From contig JAUQYT010000268.1 of the NCBI GenBank assembly GCA_030587605.1, positions 1 to 6,677 on the forward strand: 6,677 nt of DNA, read 5' to 3'. The position numbers were made by a program, and so were the translations under genes. Position 1 is the first letter of the stretch; each line of letters starts with the position of its first letter. A model generated the notes under the pieces. It searched no databases, was not told the DNA's origin, and saw only the letters and a list, made by a program, of their open reading frames with translations. This document shows, in pieces, positions 1 through 5,440 of the stretch. The DNA comes from Candidatus Njordarchaeum guaymasense. Lineage in GTDB: Archaea > Asgardarchaeota > Njordarchaeia > Njordarchaeales > Njordarchaeaceae.

Positions 1-2
1 GA

Positions 3-125
3 GATAGATCCGGGCAGGTCAGGAGTGAACCTCCAATTTTTGAAGCTGGTATCCAAAGATTCAGCTCCTTGGAGGCTAGGAGGTTTCATGCCACAAACGG
101 TCCAACCCTTAAATACACGAATTGA
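3..125 (+). CDS. Possible 3' end of an upstream gene (partial, uncertain)
   Basis: A frame open from the left edge ends at a TGA at 123-125 and gives about 40 residues, with the tail GPTLKYTN. About two thirds of its codons begin with a purine, which looks more coding-like than the other open frames here. Those are plus frame 1, which runs to a TGA at 160-162, and a minus frame from an ATG at 90-88 that leaves the window. I recognise no family. The stop lies 33 bases before the zinc-ribbon gene, and the tail overlaps that gene's putative TATA box. Upstream sequence is needed to decide which frame is real. Confidence 0.25.
   Translation, partial: DRSGQVRSEPPIFEAGIQRFSSLEARRFHATNGPTLKYTN
30..75. 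repeat. Imperfect inverted repeat / hairpin
   Basis: CCTCCAA (30-36) is complementary to TTGGAGG (69-75), a perfect 7-bp outer stem. Inside it AGCTG (44-48) pairs with CAGCT (62-66), leaving unequal internal loops. No T-run follows, so it does not look like an archaeal terminator. It could be an RNA structure at the end of an upstream transcript, or chance within coding sequence. Confidence 0.35.
109..116 (+). promoter_or_regulatory. Putative TATA box for the zinc-ribbon gene
   Basis: TTAAATAC resembles an archaeal TATA box. Its centre lies about 46 bases before the ATG at 159. With the usual spacing of about 26 bases, transcription would start near 138-140 and give a leader of about 20 bases. 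That leader would hold the weak GAGG Shine-Dalgarno at 145-148. The element is also TATA-like on the minus strand. Confidence 0.4.
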
Positions 126-158
126 ACACTTCCTAATCTGCTCTGAGGCGCGAGTTGC

Positions 159-311
159 ATGAAATGCCCCAAGTGCGAAGCTGAACTGCAACAGAGCCCT
201 GATCTCAAAGAAATATTCTGTCCAAAGTGCAAAGCTACATGGATCCAAAAGGAAATCTCGGAAGAGGAGAAAAGAAAGATAAGAGACCGACTGAAATCGT
301 TAGGATATTGA
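159..311 (+). CDS. Small zinc-ribbon protein, 50 aa
   Basis: The ATG at 159 opens a 50-codon frame that ends in TGA at 309-311. Two CPKC knuckles, at residues 3-6 and 21-24 and about 14 residues apart, form a four-cysteine zinc-ribbon site. Aromatic and small residues follow, then a charged helix (about 33-47) rich in Glu, Lys and Arg. Such mini zinc ribbons are common in archaea and usually bind nucleic acid or protein partners; the exact role of this one is unknown. GAGG at 145-148 is a plausible ribosome-binding site about 10 bases from the start. The frame has a TATA-like box of its own upstream and a 432-base gap to the next gene, so it is probably transcribed alone. The paired CxxC motifs make chance unlikely. 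It could act as a small regulator, but nothing in the sequence shows a target. Confidence 0.8.
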   Translation: MKCPKCEAELQQSPDLKEIFCPKCKATWIQKEISEEEKRKIRDRLKSLGY

Positions 312-636
312 CAGAAAGACTAGGTTCTTATGAATCGTGATGTGAACTCAGAGTCCATCCAACGCTTATCATTCCAGACACTACGCCTACTCTAGAAGTT
401 ATTAAACTGACCTGACCTGTCATCTGGAAATAATGTAAGACGATGAATCCGTATGTTCTGTTATGGCGCGTGTTCACGTCACGAAATGTATGGAGGATGA
501 ATGTGGCATGATTCAAAACCAGAGAGTACCAATACCTGTCGAGGTAGAAATCCCAACGCTCTGAAAAAATCGATGCATATGCTCTCTGAGTTCGACATGT
601 GATAATTAGCAAGAGAAGCACGCTCGACACACAATT

Positions 637-675
637 GGGATGCGATCCCCAGCTGATAACGCTTTTAGCACTGGG
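637..675 (+). repeat. Two mutually exclusive small hairpins
   Basis: GGGAT (637-641) pairs perfectly with ATCCC (645-649) around a GCG loop. CCCAG (648-652) pairs perfectly with CTGGG (671-675). The two stems share bases 648-649, so both cannot form fully at once. They lie 70-105 bases before the sulfatase start. If transcription starts near 726 they lie outside the transcript and would be DNA sites at most. Confidence 0.35.
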
Positions 676-696
676 CTCACACTAAAGACGCAAGGG

Positions 697-704
697 TAAT
701 ACAA
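697..704 (+). promoter_or_regulatory. Weak TATA-like element before the sulfatase
   Basis: TAATACAA is centred near 700, which would place the transcription start near 726 and give a leader of about 18 bases. That leader contains GGTG (729-732), a match to the archaeal anti-Shine-Dalgarno, ending 11 bases before the TTG start. The match to the TATA consensus is poor, but I see nothing better close by. Confidence 0.3.
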
Positions 705-743
705 GATCAAACACTGACCATTTCGAAAGGTGTAGTTAGTCAT

Positions 744-1994
744 TTGAAAAACGTGATTCTTCTGACGATCGATACTTTGAGACGAGACGAGCTAGGTATC
801 TACGGAAGCAAGAGAGGATTGTCACCGTTCATCGACTCAATCTCAAACCGATGCACGATATTTGACAGAGCTCAGGCCATAGGCCCATACACTCAGGCAT
901 CTTTTCCAGGTATTCTTACCTCGTCATACTACTTCGACTACGGAAGATCCAGTCACCTATCTCCACAAAGAGTCTTGGTTTCGGAGCCGTTGAAGAGTGT
1001 AGGAATAGTGACCGCTGCCTTTCACTCCAACCCATATGTCTCTGACTACTTTGGATGGAATAGAGGATGGGATGTCTTTCGCGATTTCATGGAATATGAT
1101 GTGAGCGATAAGGTCCCATTCCTCAAAGGAAAAGACGTCAACAGTCACGTGAAAGATTGGCTATCCTCACATGTCAAAGGCAACAATTACCAGAGTTTCT
1201 TTCTGTGGGTTCATTACATGGATGTGCATGAACCCTATGTTCCAGCGAGAGAGTATCTTGAGCTGGCTCACTCGTCAACTGAAGCGCTTGCGCTATCGGA
1301 AGACGATATGTTCCAGCTGTTCAAAGACGTAGTGTTGAAAAGAGACATATCAGATAGCCAAAAAGTCACCCTCTTGAAGGAACTCTACGAAGCTCGCGTG
1401 AGAGAAGTGGATGACTATGTCAAGCAGTTTTTCGGAATACTGGAACGACTCGAGGTCTTGGAAGAGTGTCTAGTAATTGTGACAGCGGACCACGGCGACG
1501 AGTTTGGAGATCACGGCGGCCTTTCTCATGACGGCAAAATGTTCCAGGAACTTGTTTCGGTCCCACTATTTGTCTTCGACCCGGAGCGCAGACGGCGAGA
1601 GACTTGCGATAAGGTCGTGAGCGGCGTAGACATCCCTCCGACCATCAACTATCTCTTTGGCCTGGGGCCTGTTCAAGCCTTCCAAGGGCAATCTCTCTTT
1701 CCGCTCAGCGAGTACAAGGAGAGAGGGTGCTTTGGTGAAGCTATCGAGAAGCTCGGTCATAGTATCAAGGAAACAGATAAGGAAGTCTACTACTACTTGG
1801 CGGGCAATTTTAAGATAATCTACCGAGGCAACATTGGTGCCTGGGAAATGTACAACTTGCAGAACGATCCGAAGGAAATCAACAACATTATCCCAACAGT
1901 ACCCAAGGAGGAAAAAATGACGTGCGAGCAAGCACATATGAAGGCGATTCTCAAAACCAGAGTCGGAAGACGGAAAAACACATTAGACTCCTAA
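744..1994 (+). CDS. Sulfatase / alkaline phosphatase superfamily hydrolase
   Basis: This 416-residue protein has the sulfatase fold in order. The N-terminal metal motif is ILLTIDTLRRDELG, with D10. The nucleophile region is around T50 (GPYTQASFPGILTS, 47-60). A metal/substrate segment follows, HYMDVHEPY (157-165). The second metal motif is TADHGDEFGDHGG (247-259), with D249 and H250. VPLFVF lies at 273-278, and a family-like C-terminal segment, MYNLQNDPKEINNI, at 369-382. No signal peptide is visible, so it is probably cytoplasmic. The start is TTG with GGTG at 729-732; the family motif begins at residue 3, which fixes the start well. The formylglycine signature C/S-x-P-x-R is absent. Threonine occupies the nucleophile position, as in some phosphodiesterase or phosphotransferase members, with Ala and Phe in place of Pro and Arg. 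Substrate is therefore uncertain: a sulfate ester, phosphodiester or phosphonate ester. It lies 35 bases before the CysH-like gene, which suggests a sulfur role. Confidence 0.88.
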   Translation: MKNVILLTIDTLRRDELGIYGSKRGLSPFIDSISNRCTIFDRAQAIGPYTQASFPGILTSSYYFDYGRSSHLSPQRVLVSEPLKSVGIVTAAFHSNPYVSDYFGWNRGWDVFRDFMEYDVSDKVPFLKGKDVNSHVKDWLSSHVKGNNYQSFFLWVHYMDVHEPYVPAREYLELAHSSTEALALSEDDMFQLFKDVVLKRDISDSQKVTLLKELYEARVREVDDYVKQFFGILERLEVLEECLVIVTADHGDEFGDHGGLSHDGKMFQELVSVPLFVFDPERRRRETCDKVVSGVDIPPTINYLFGLGPVQAFQGQSLFPLSEYKERGCFGEAIEKLGHSIKETDKEVYYYLAGNFKIIYRGNIGAWEMYNLQNDPKEINNIIPTVPKEEKMTCEQAHMKAILKTRVGRRKNTLDS

Positions 1995-2016
1995 CCAGGC
2001 TAGGAGATCATTGTCA

Positions 2017-2029
2017 GGAGAATAGGTGA
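2017..2029 (+). promoter_or_regulatory. Ribosome-binding region of the CysH-like gene
   Basis: GGAG (2017-2020) ends 9 bases before the ATG at 2030, and GGTGA (2025-2029) abuts it. The first has normal spacing and supports the 2030 start over the in-frame ATG at 2042. There is no TATA-like element in the 35-base gap after the sulfatase stop, which favours co-transcription. Confidence 0.5.
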
Positions 2030-2872
2030 ATGAGCAAACCGATGGTCACCGAAGAACGAAGAAAAGAACTTGAACAACAAGTGCGAAAGTCAAAAGACAT
2101 CGTTCGGGAAGCATTTAGGAAGTTCTCTCCCAAAGAGTTGGCGATCGGCTGGACGGGAGGCAAGGATAGTACCCTCACGCTTTGGATTGTCAGACAAGTG
2201 TGCCTTGAGGACATGATCCCAATTCCCAAAGCGATGTTCATCGAGGAAGGCGACACGTTCCCCGAGATCATAGACTTTGTTAACGAAGTAAGCAAGAAGT
2301 GGAACGTAGATGTTGAGATTTGTATGAACAAAGACGTTTATGACGCTGCTGGTGGAGTACTGGGTGGCAAAGTGGTTGTATCAAAGCTGAGTCCGAGAAA
2401 CCAGAGAGAGGTTCGCGAACGGCTTGAACTCAACATTGATAGTTTTCCTTTCGAGGCTGAATCCTTTATTGGAAACCATCTGATGAAAACAGTTCCGATG
2501 AACATGTTCATCGAGAAGAACAACATAAAGGGCATATTCCAAGGACTCCGATGGGACGAGCAGCCTGCCCGAAAACAGGACGAATACTTCGAATTCAAAG
2601 AAGGCGGAGATCTGCAGCCTTCGCACACGAGGATACGTCCGATTCTTCACTTCAGAGAACGTGACATCTGGGACACCACCTTCACGTTTGGAATACCTTA
2701 CGTCCACCTGTACGAGCAGGGCCACCGTTCTCTTGGAGCGAAGACGACCAGCAAGAAGTTGTCCAACGTTCCAGCTTGGGAGCAAGACTTGGAACATACA
2801 GTTGAAAGAGCTGGAAGACGACAAGACAAAGAACAGATGATGGAAAGGATGCGCAAATTGGGCTACATGTGA
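2030..2872 (+). CDS. PAPS/APS reductase-family PP-loop protein (CysH-like)
   Basis: This 280-residue protein belongs to the PP-loop ATP-pyrophosphatase fold of PAPS/APS reductases and CysD. The PP-loop is TGGKDST at residues 42-48. A nucleotide-binding segment, FQGLRWDEQPAR (170-181), resembles the Arg-x-Asp-Glu motif of CysD. IRPILHFRERDIW (202-214) and IPYVHLYEQGHRSLGAKTT (222-240) match the reductase-family C-terminal half. It ends in the tail ERAGRRQDKE...RKLGYM, which I associate with archaeal members. The expected role is binding APS or PAPS and reducing it to sulfite in the cytoplasm. Only two cysteines are present, C58 and C98. Both the C-terminal ECG(I/L)H catalytic cysteine and the CC...CxxC iron-sulfur ligands are absent. 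Reductase activity is thus unproven, and a CysD-like or other adenylyl role is an alternative. It lies between the sulfatase and Sat genes, on the same strand. Confidence 0.85.
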   Translation: MSKPMVTEERRKELEQQVRKSKDIVREAFRKFSPKELAIGWTGGKDSTLTLWIVRQVCLEDMIPIPKAMFIEEGDTFPEIIDFVNEVSKKWNVDVEICMNKDVYDAAGGVLGGKVVVSKLSPRNQREVRERLELNIDSFPFEAESFIGNHLMKTVPMNMFIEKNNIKGIFQGLRWDEQPARKQDEYFEFKEGGDLQPSHTRIRPILHFRERDIWDTTFTFGIPYVHLYEQGHRSLGAKTTSKKLSNVPAWEQDLEHTVERAGRRQDKEQMMERMRKLGYM

Positions 2873-2972
2873 GAAAGAGCGCCTCGGAGTGCGTCCTATC
2901 ATTCCTTGCCTTCAAGAATTTGTCCTTGTCAAAATGGCAAACTTCGATAGCGCGTGCGATCAATAGTGGGGA
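2873..2972 (+). other. 100-base spacer between CysH-like gene and sat
   Basis: I see no TATA box, T-rich terminator or convincing small gene. A GTG overlapping the CysH-like stop (2869) opens a 65-codon frame, but it runs on into sat in another frame and looks like a shadow. Sat is probably read through from upstream. Confidence 0.45.
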
Positions 2973-4169
2973 TTGTGGAGATTGGGTAGAGTTATTCGTA
3001 TTGGAGAGCCATATGGAGGAAAACTCGTCAATCGGTTGGTCAATGAGAAGGACAAAGAGAGAATAGAAAGAGAAGCCGAGTCAATCGTGAAAATCAAACC
3101 GCATATAGACGCAATCTACGATGTTGACAAGATCGGAATAGGTGCTTACAGCCCTCTCGACGGCTTCATGTGTCTAGATGACGTTCGAAGCGTTATCTCG
3201 AGAGGTAGACTCTCCAACGATCTTCCTTGGACTATCCCGATTATCATGGCACCGCCCGAAAAGAAGAATGCCGGGGTCGTAAGCGCCATAGCGGAAGGCG
3301 ATGAAGTCGCGTTGTTGGACACTTCAGATCAACCTTTCGCACTCATGCATGTCGAGGATAAGTTTGAACTCAAGAAGAAAGAATTCGCAAAGTCCATTTA
3401 TGGAACACTGGACATGAGTCATCCCAACGTTCGAGATCTATCTGACCTTGGAGGTATTGCACTTGGCGGAAAGATAGACCAGATCAAGAGGCTAGATCTC
3501 CCAGTAGGGCGATTCGAATTGACACCAGCTGAAACAAGAAAAACCTTCGAAGAGAATGAATGGAGAACCATCGCGGCCTATCAGTGTAGGAACCCCCCTC
3601 ATACGGCTCATGAATACATTCAAAGATGTTCCCTAGAAATTGTCGACGGATTGCACGTACATCCTGTCGTTGGACGTTTGAAAAAGGGAGATTACCGGCC
3701 GGAGATCATTATGAAAGCTTACGATGCAGTACTGAGGAAGTACTATCGGCCAGACAGGATTCTACTCTCGTCTCTCTCCATCAGCATGCGATATGGAGGG
3801 CCAAAAGCTGCCCTTTTTCTAGCAATCGTTCGGAAGAACTACGGAGCGACACACTTCATCGTCGGAAGAGATCTCGCAGGCGTCAAGGACGCTAACGGCA
3901 GAGACTTCTATGATCCATATGAATGTCATAGGATCTTCGACGAATACGACGTCGGAATCATACCTCTAAAGTACAGTGAGGCATTCTACTGCAAGGCATG
4001 TGGATGGATGGCAAGTTCGAAGACCTGTCCACACGACACTAGCCAACACGTATCCACAAGCCAAACTAAGATTAGAGAAATGCTCAGAGATAGAAAGAAG
4101 CCGCCTATGGAGATTCTACGTCCGGAGGTTGCGGAAATCCTAAGCGACACAAACATATTTGTTGACTGA
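2973..4169 (+). CDS. sat: ATP sulfurylase (sulfate adenylyltransferase)
   Basis: Sat catalyses ATP + sulfate to APS + pyrophosphate, the entry step of sulfate assimilation or dissimilation. The 398 residues match the single-chain family. The N-terminal PYGGKLVNR is at 13-21 and GAYSPLDGFM at 57-66 (PUA-like domain). The ATP-binding motif QCRNPPHTAHE (204-214) corresponds to QTRNPLHRAHE. MRYGGPKAA is at 272-280, and GRDLAGV (298-304) corresponds to GRDHAGV. A zinc site is formed by C340, C343, C352 and H354. The C-terminus, SQTKIREMLRD...RPEVAEIL, has the family pattern, and no fused APS kinase domain follows. The start is uncertain: TTG at 2973 or TTG at 2982. An in-frame TAG at 2964 excludes anything earlier. 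Substitutions in otherwise conserved motifs, T to C at 205 and H to L at 301, are noteworthy. It follows the CysH-like gene by 100 bases. Confidence 0.95.
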   Translation: MWRLGRVIRIGEPYGGKLVNRLVNEKDKERIEREAESIVKIKPHIDAIYDVDKIGIGAYSPLDGFMCLDDVRSVISRGRLSNDLPWTIPIIMAPPEKKNAGVVSAIAEGDEVALLDTSDQPFALMHVEDKFELKKKEFAKSIYGTLDMSHPNVRDLSDLGGIALGGKIDQIKRLDLPVGRFELTPAETRKTFEENEWRTIAAYQCRNPPHTAHEYIQRCSLEIVDGLHVHPVVGRLKKGDYRPEIIMKAYDAVLRKYYRPDRILLSSLSISMRYGGPKAALFLAIVRKNYGATHFIVGRDLAGVKDANGRDFYDPYECHRIFDEYDVGIIPLKYSEAFYCKACGWMASSKTCPHDTSQHVSTSQTKIREMLRDRKKPPMEILRPEVAEILSDTNIFVD

Positions 4170-4173
4170 ATAC

Positions 4174-4203
4174 GTTCGGCACGTGATCATTGACAGACCG
4201 AAT
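4174..4203 (+). repeat. Weak hairpin after sat
   Basis: TTCGG (4175-4179) pairs with CCGAA (4198-4202), extendable by one G-T pair. The loop of 18 bases contains the palindromes CACGTG (4180-4185) and TGATCA (4184-4189). No T-run follows, so termination is doubtful. A DNA-binding site is possible. Confidence 0.25.
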
Positions 4204-4257
4204 CTGAAAATTCAAGAAATCACCACTTGAACTGTAGCAATTGAAGTGAAGATCCTC

Positions 4258-4407
4258 ATGATAGACATTTTGCTTCGTTGGTTCAAAGAGGATAGGTTGA
4301 TTTACGCTACGGTAAGCCTTGTGTTGACCCTAATCATTGGCATGCTATTGACCTTCATCCTTCACTACATGCGTAAGGTATTGAACCAAGCCTGGTCAAG
4401 GGAGTAG
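4258..4407 (+). CDS. Small single-span membrane protein, 49 aa
   Basis: The ATG at 4258 opens a 49-codon frame ending in TAG at 4405-4407, 2 bases before the permease start. The product has an amphipathic, charged N-terminus (RWFKEDR, residues 7-13). One hydrophobic span follows at about 14-38, with a Gly at 28, and then a positively charged tail starting HYMRKV, which predicts a cytoplasmic C-terminus. GTGA at 4246-4249, 8 bases before the start, is a plausible archaeal Shine-Dalgarno; the same bases could be an alternative GTG start adding four residues. I recognise no family. The tight spacing implies co-translation with the TauE/SafE protein, so an accessory or stabilising subunit of the transporter is the natural guess. 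It could instead be a leader peptide tuning permease translation. Confidence 0.72.
   Translation: MIDILLRWFKEDRLIYATVSLVLTLIIGMLLTFILHYMRKVLNQAWSRE
4400..4404 (+). promoter_or_regulatory. Shine-Dalgarno of the first TauE/SafE gene
   Basis: GGGAG sits inside the last codons of the small membrane protein and ends 5 bases before the ATG at 4410. Translation of the two genes is probably coupled. Confidence 0.55.
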
Positions 4408-4409
4408 AA

Positions 4410-5381
4410 ATGTACTTCCCGATTTCAGGAGCGGATGTCTCCATTGAGATGATACTTCTGCTGGGATTTGCATCCGGCGTTATGGCAGGCTTCCTAGGAG
4501 TTGGGGGAGGGTGGATAATCACGCCAACACTGAGTATTCTTGGACTTCCAATTCATTTTGCTGTCGGATCCAGTCTGTGCTACGTTGCAGGTAACAGCAT
4601 CCCGGGAATTGTAACGCACAGGCGTCTGGGACACATCGACCTCAAGCTGAGCGGTCTGATGATTGCCGGCACAGCAATCGGAGTTGAGCTAGGCGTCCGA
4701 ATGATTGAATACTTAAAATTGATTGGAGAAACTGAGATGACAGTGAGCATCTCACTGATTATTCTTATGTATTCTATTTCCGCTTATGCTTTGTTGAACA
4801 CTCTCCGTGCGCGCGCCAAGGGAAAACGGGAGAAGAGACTTTCTTTATCCACAAGTGTCGTTGAACGACTTCGAGTAACTGTTCCTCCAACAATCTCGTT
4901 GCCGACATCCGGCATTGAATCCGTATCAGTCTGGTGGATTTTCATGGTGGCCTCTCTAACCGGCTTCTCGGCAGGACTCACAGGCATCGGGGGAGGCCTG
5001 CTTGCCATTCCGGCCTTGATCTATGTCATAGGCGCCCCTCCTGGTGTCGCAATTGGAACAAGTCTACTCCCCATATTGTTCGCTGCTTCCTATGGAACCT
5101 TCAGCCATGCGTTGAGAGGAAACGTAGATATCACAGTAGCTTTGGCGATGCTTCCGACTGGTGCTCTAGGATCTGAGCTTGGGTCGCACGCCACAAAGCA
5201 TTTCGCAAGAAACAGAGGAGCGTTGGGATTAGTCTTCGGCTTCTCCATATTTATGGCAGCCTGCGCAGAACTATTGAAGATACTGAAGATGACTGTTTTT
5301 GCATTTGCAATTCTGGCTACCATGGTAGCACTTGTCACTGGGCTAGTGTTGCTGATACTCATCCGTGAAACAATACACTGA
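4410..5381 (+). CDS. TauE/SafE family membrane transporter (first copy)
   Basis: This 323-residue integral membrane protein shows the internal duplication of the TauE/SafE (TSUP) family. The first repeat carries GFLGVGGGWIITP (27-39) and the second GLTGIGGGLLAIP (189-201), each followed by a hydrophobic stretch and a Gly-Ser/Thr-Ser-Leu turn (VGSSL 52-56, IGTSL 215-219). I count about eight or nine likely spans. A basic cytoplasmic-type loop at about 132-160 (RARAKGKREKR) separates the halves. Family members export sulfite or sulfoacetate, or import sulfur anions; the direction here cannot be read from sequence. The N-terminus MYFPISG fits family members that begin with a similar short segment. 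It follows the 49-residue membrane protein by 2 bases and lies 240 bases after sat, which points to a sulfur oxyanion as substrate (inference). Confidence 0.92.
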   Translation: MYFPISGADVSIEMILLLGFASGVMAGFLGVGGGWIITPTLSILGLPIHFAVGSSLCYVAGNSIPGIVTHRRLGHIDLKLSGLMIAGTAIGVELGVRMIEYLKLIGETEMTVSISLIILMYSISAYALLNTLRARAKGKREKRLSLSTSVVERLRVTVPPTISLPTSGIESVSVWWIFMVASLTGFSAGLTGIGGGLLAIPALIYVIGAPPGVAIGTSLLPILFAASYGTFSHALRGNVDITVALAMLPTGALGSELGSHATKHFARNRGALGLVFGFSIFMAACAELLKILKMTVFAFAILATMVALVTGLVLLILIRETIH

Positions 5382-5440
5382 GGGTTCAAGCAAGCACGCT
5401 CCCTTCATTGAAAGGTCTTTCGGATTCTGCGCATACTTTG
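5382..5440. other. Convergent intergenic gap
   Basis: These 59 bases separate the two convergent permease genes. A minimal stem, GAAA-GGTC-TTTC (about 5409-5420), is the only structure seen. There is no strong T-run terminator on either strand. Confidence 0.4.

Larger units (their letters stand above)
312..743. other. 432-base intergenic region without a convincing gene
   Basis: I see no rRNA, tRNA or repeat array here. One plus frame shows short open pieces broken by stops: 346-405, 406-438, 439-564 and 565-603. The longest piece has a possible ATG at 463 and would encode 33 residues ending VEIPTL at 564, with no Shine-Dalgarno. The antisense register of the same frame is open for 100 codons (630-328, GTG start). 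Its product is rich in Tyr, Phe, His and Trp and matches no family I know. This may be a decayed gene or chance. The 3' part (637-675) holds two competing hairpins, and the far end holds the likely sulfatase promoter. Confidence 0.5.

Noticed and set aside
334..460. C/D-box sRNA
   Set aside because: GTGATGT and CTGA-like strings occur, but no consistent C, D', C' and D set with proper spacing.
328..630. 100-codon minus-strand frame with GTG start
   Set aside because: Its product is rich in Tyr, Phe, His and Trp and matches no family. It is the codon-aligned antisense of a broken plus frame, so it is more likely a shadow than a gene.
1566..1937. 123-codon minus-strand frame
   Set aside because: Antisense to the C-terminal half of the sulfatase-fold gene, with no domain of its own.
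2381..2902. 173-codon minus-strand frame
   Set aside because: It lies antisense to the well-supported CysH-like gene; composition is shadow-like.
2869..3066. 65-codon plus-strand frame overlapping the CysH-like stop
   Set aside because: Half of it lies inside sat in another frame, it has no Shine-Dalgarno and no recognisable domain.
3626..3895. 89-codon plus-strand frame within sat
   Set aside because: Arg/Cys/Ser-rich shadow of the sat frame, covering its conserved MRY and GRD regions.
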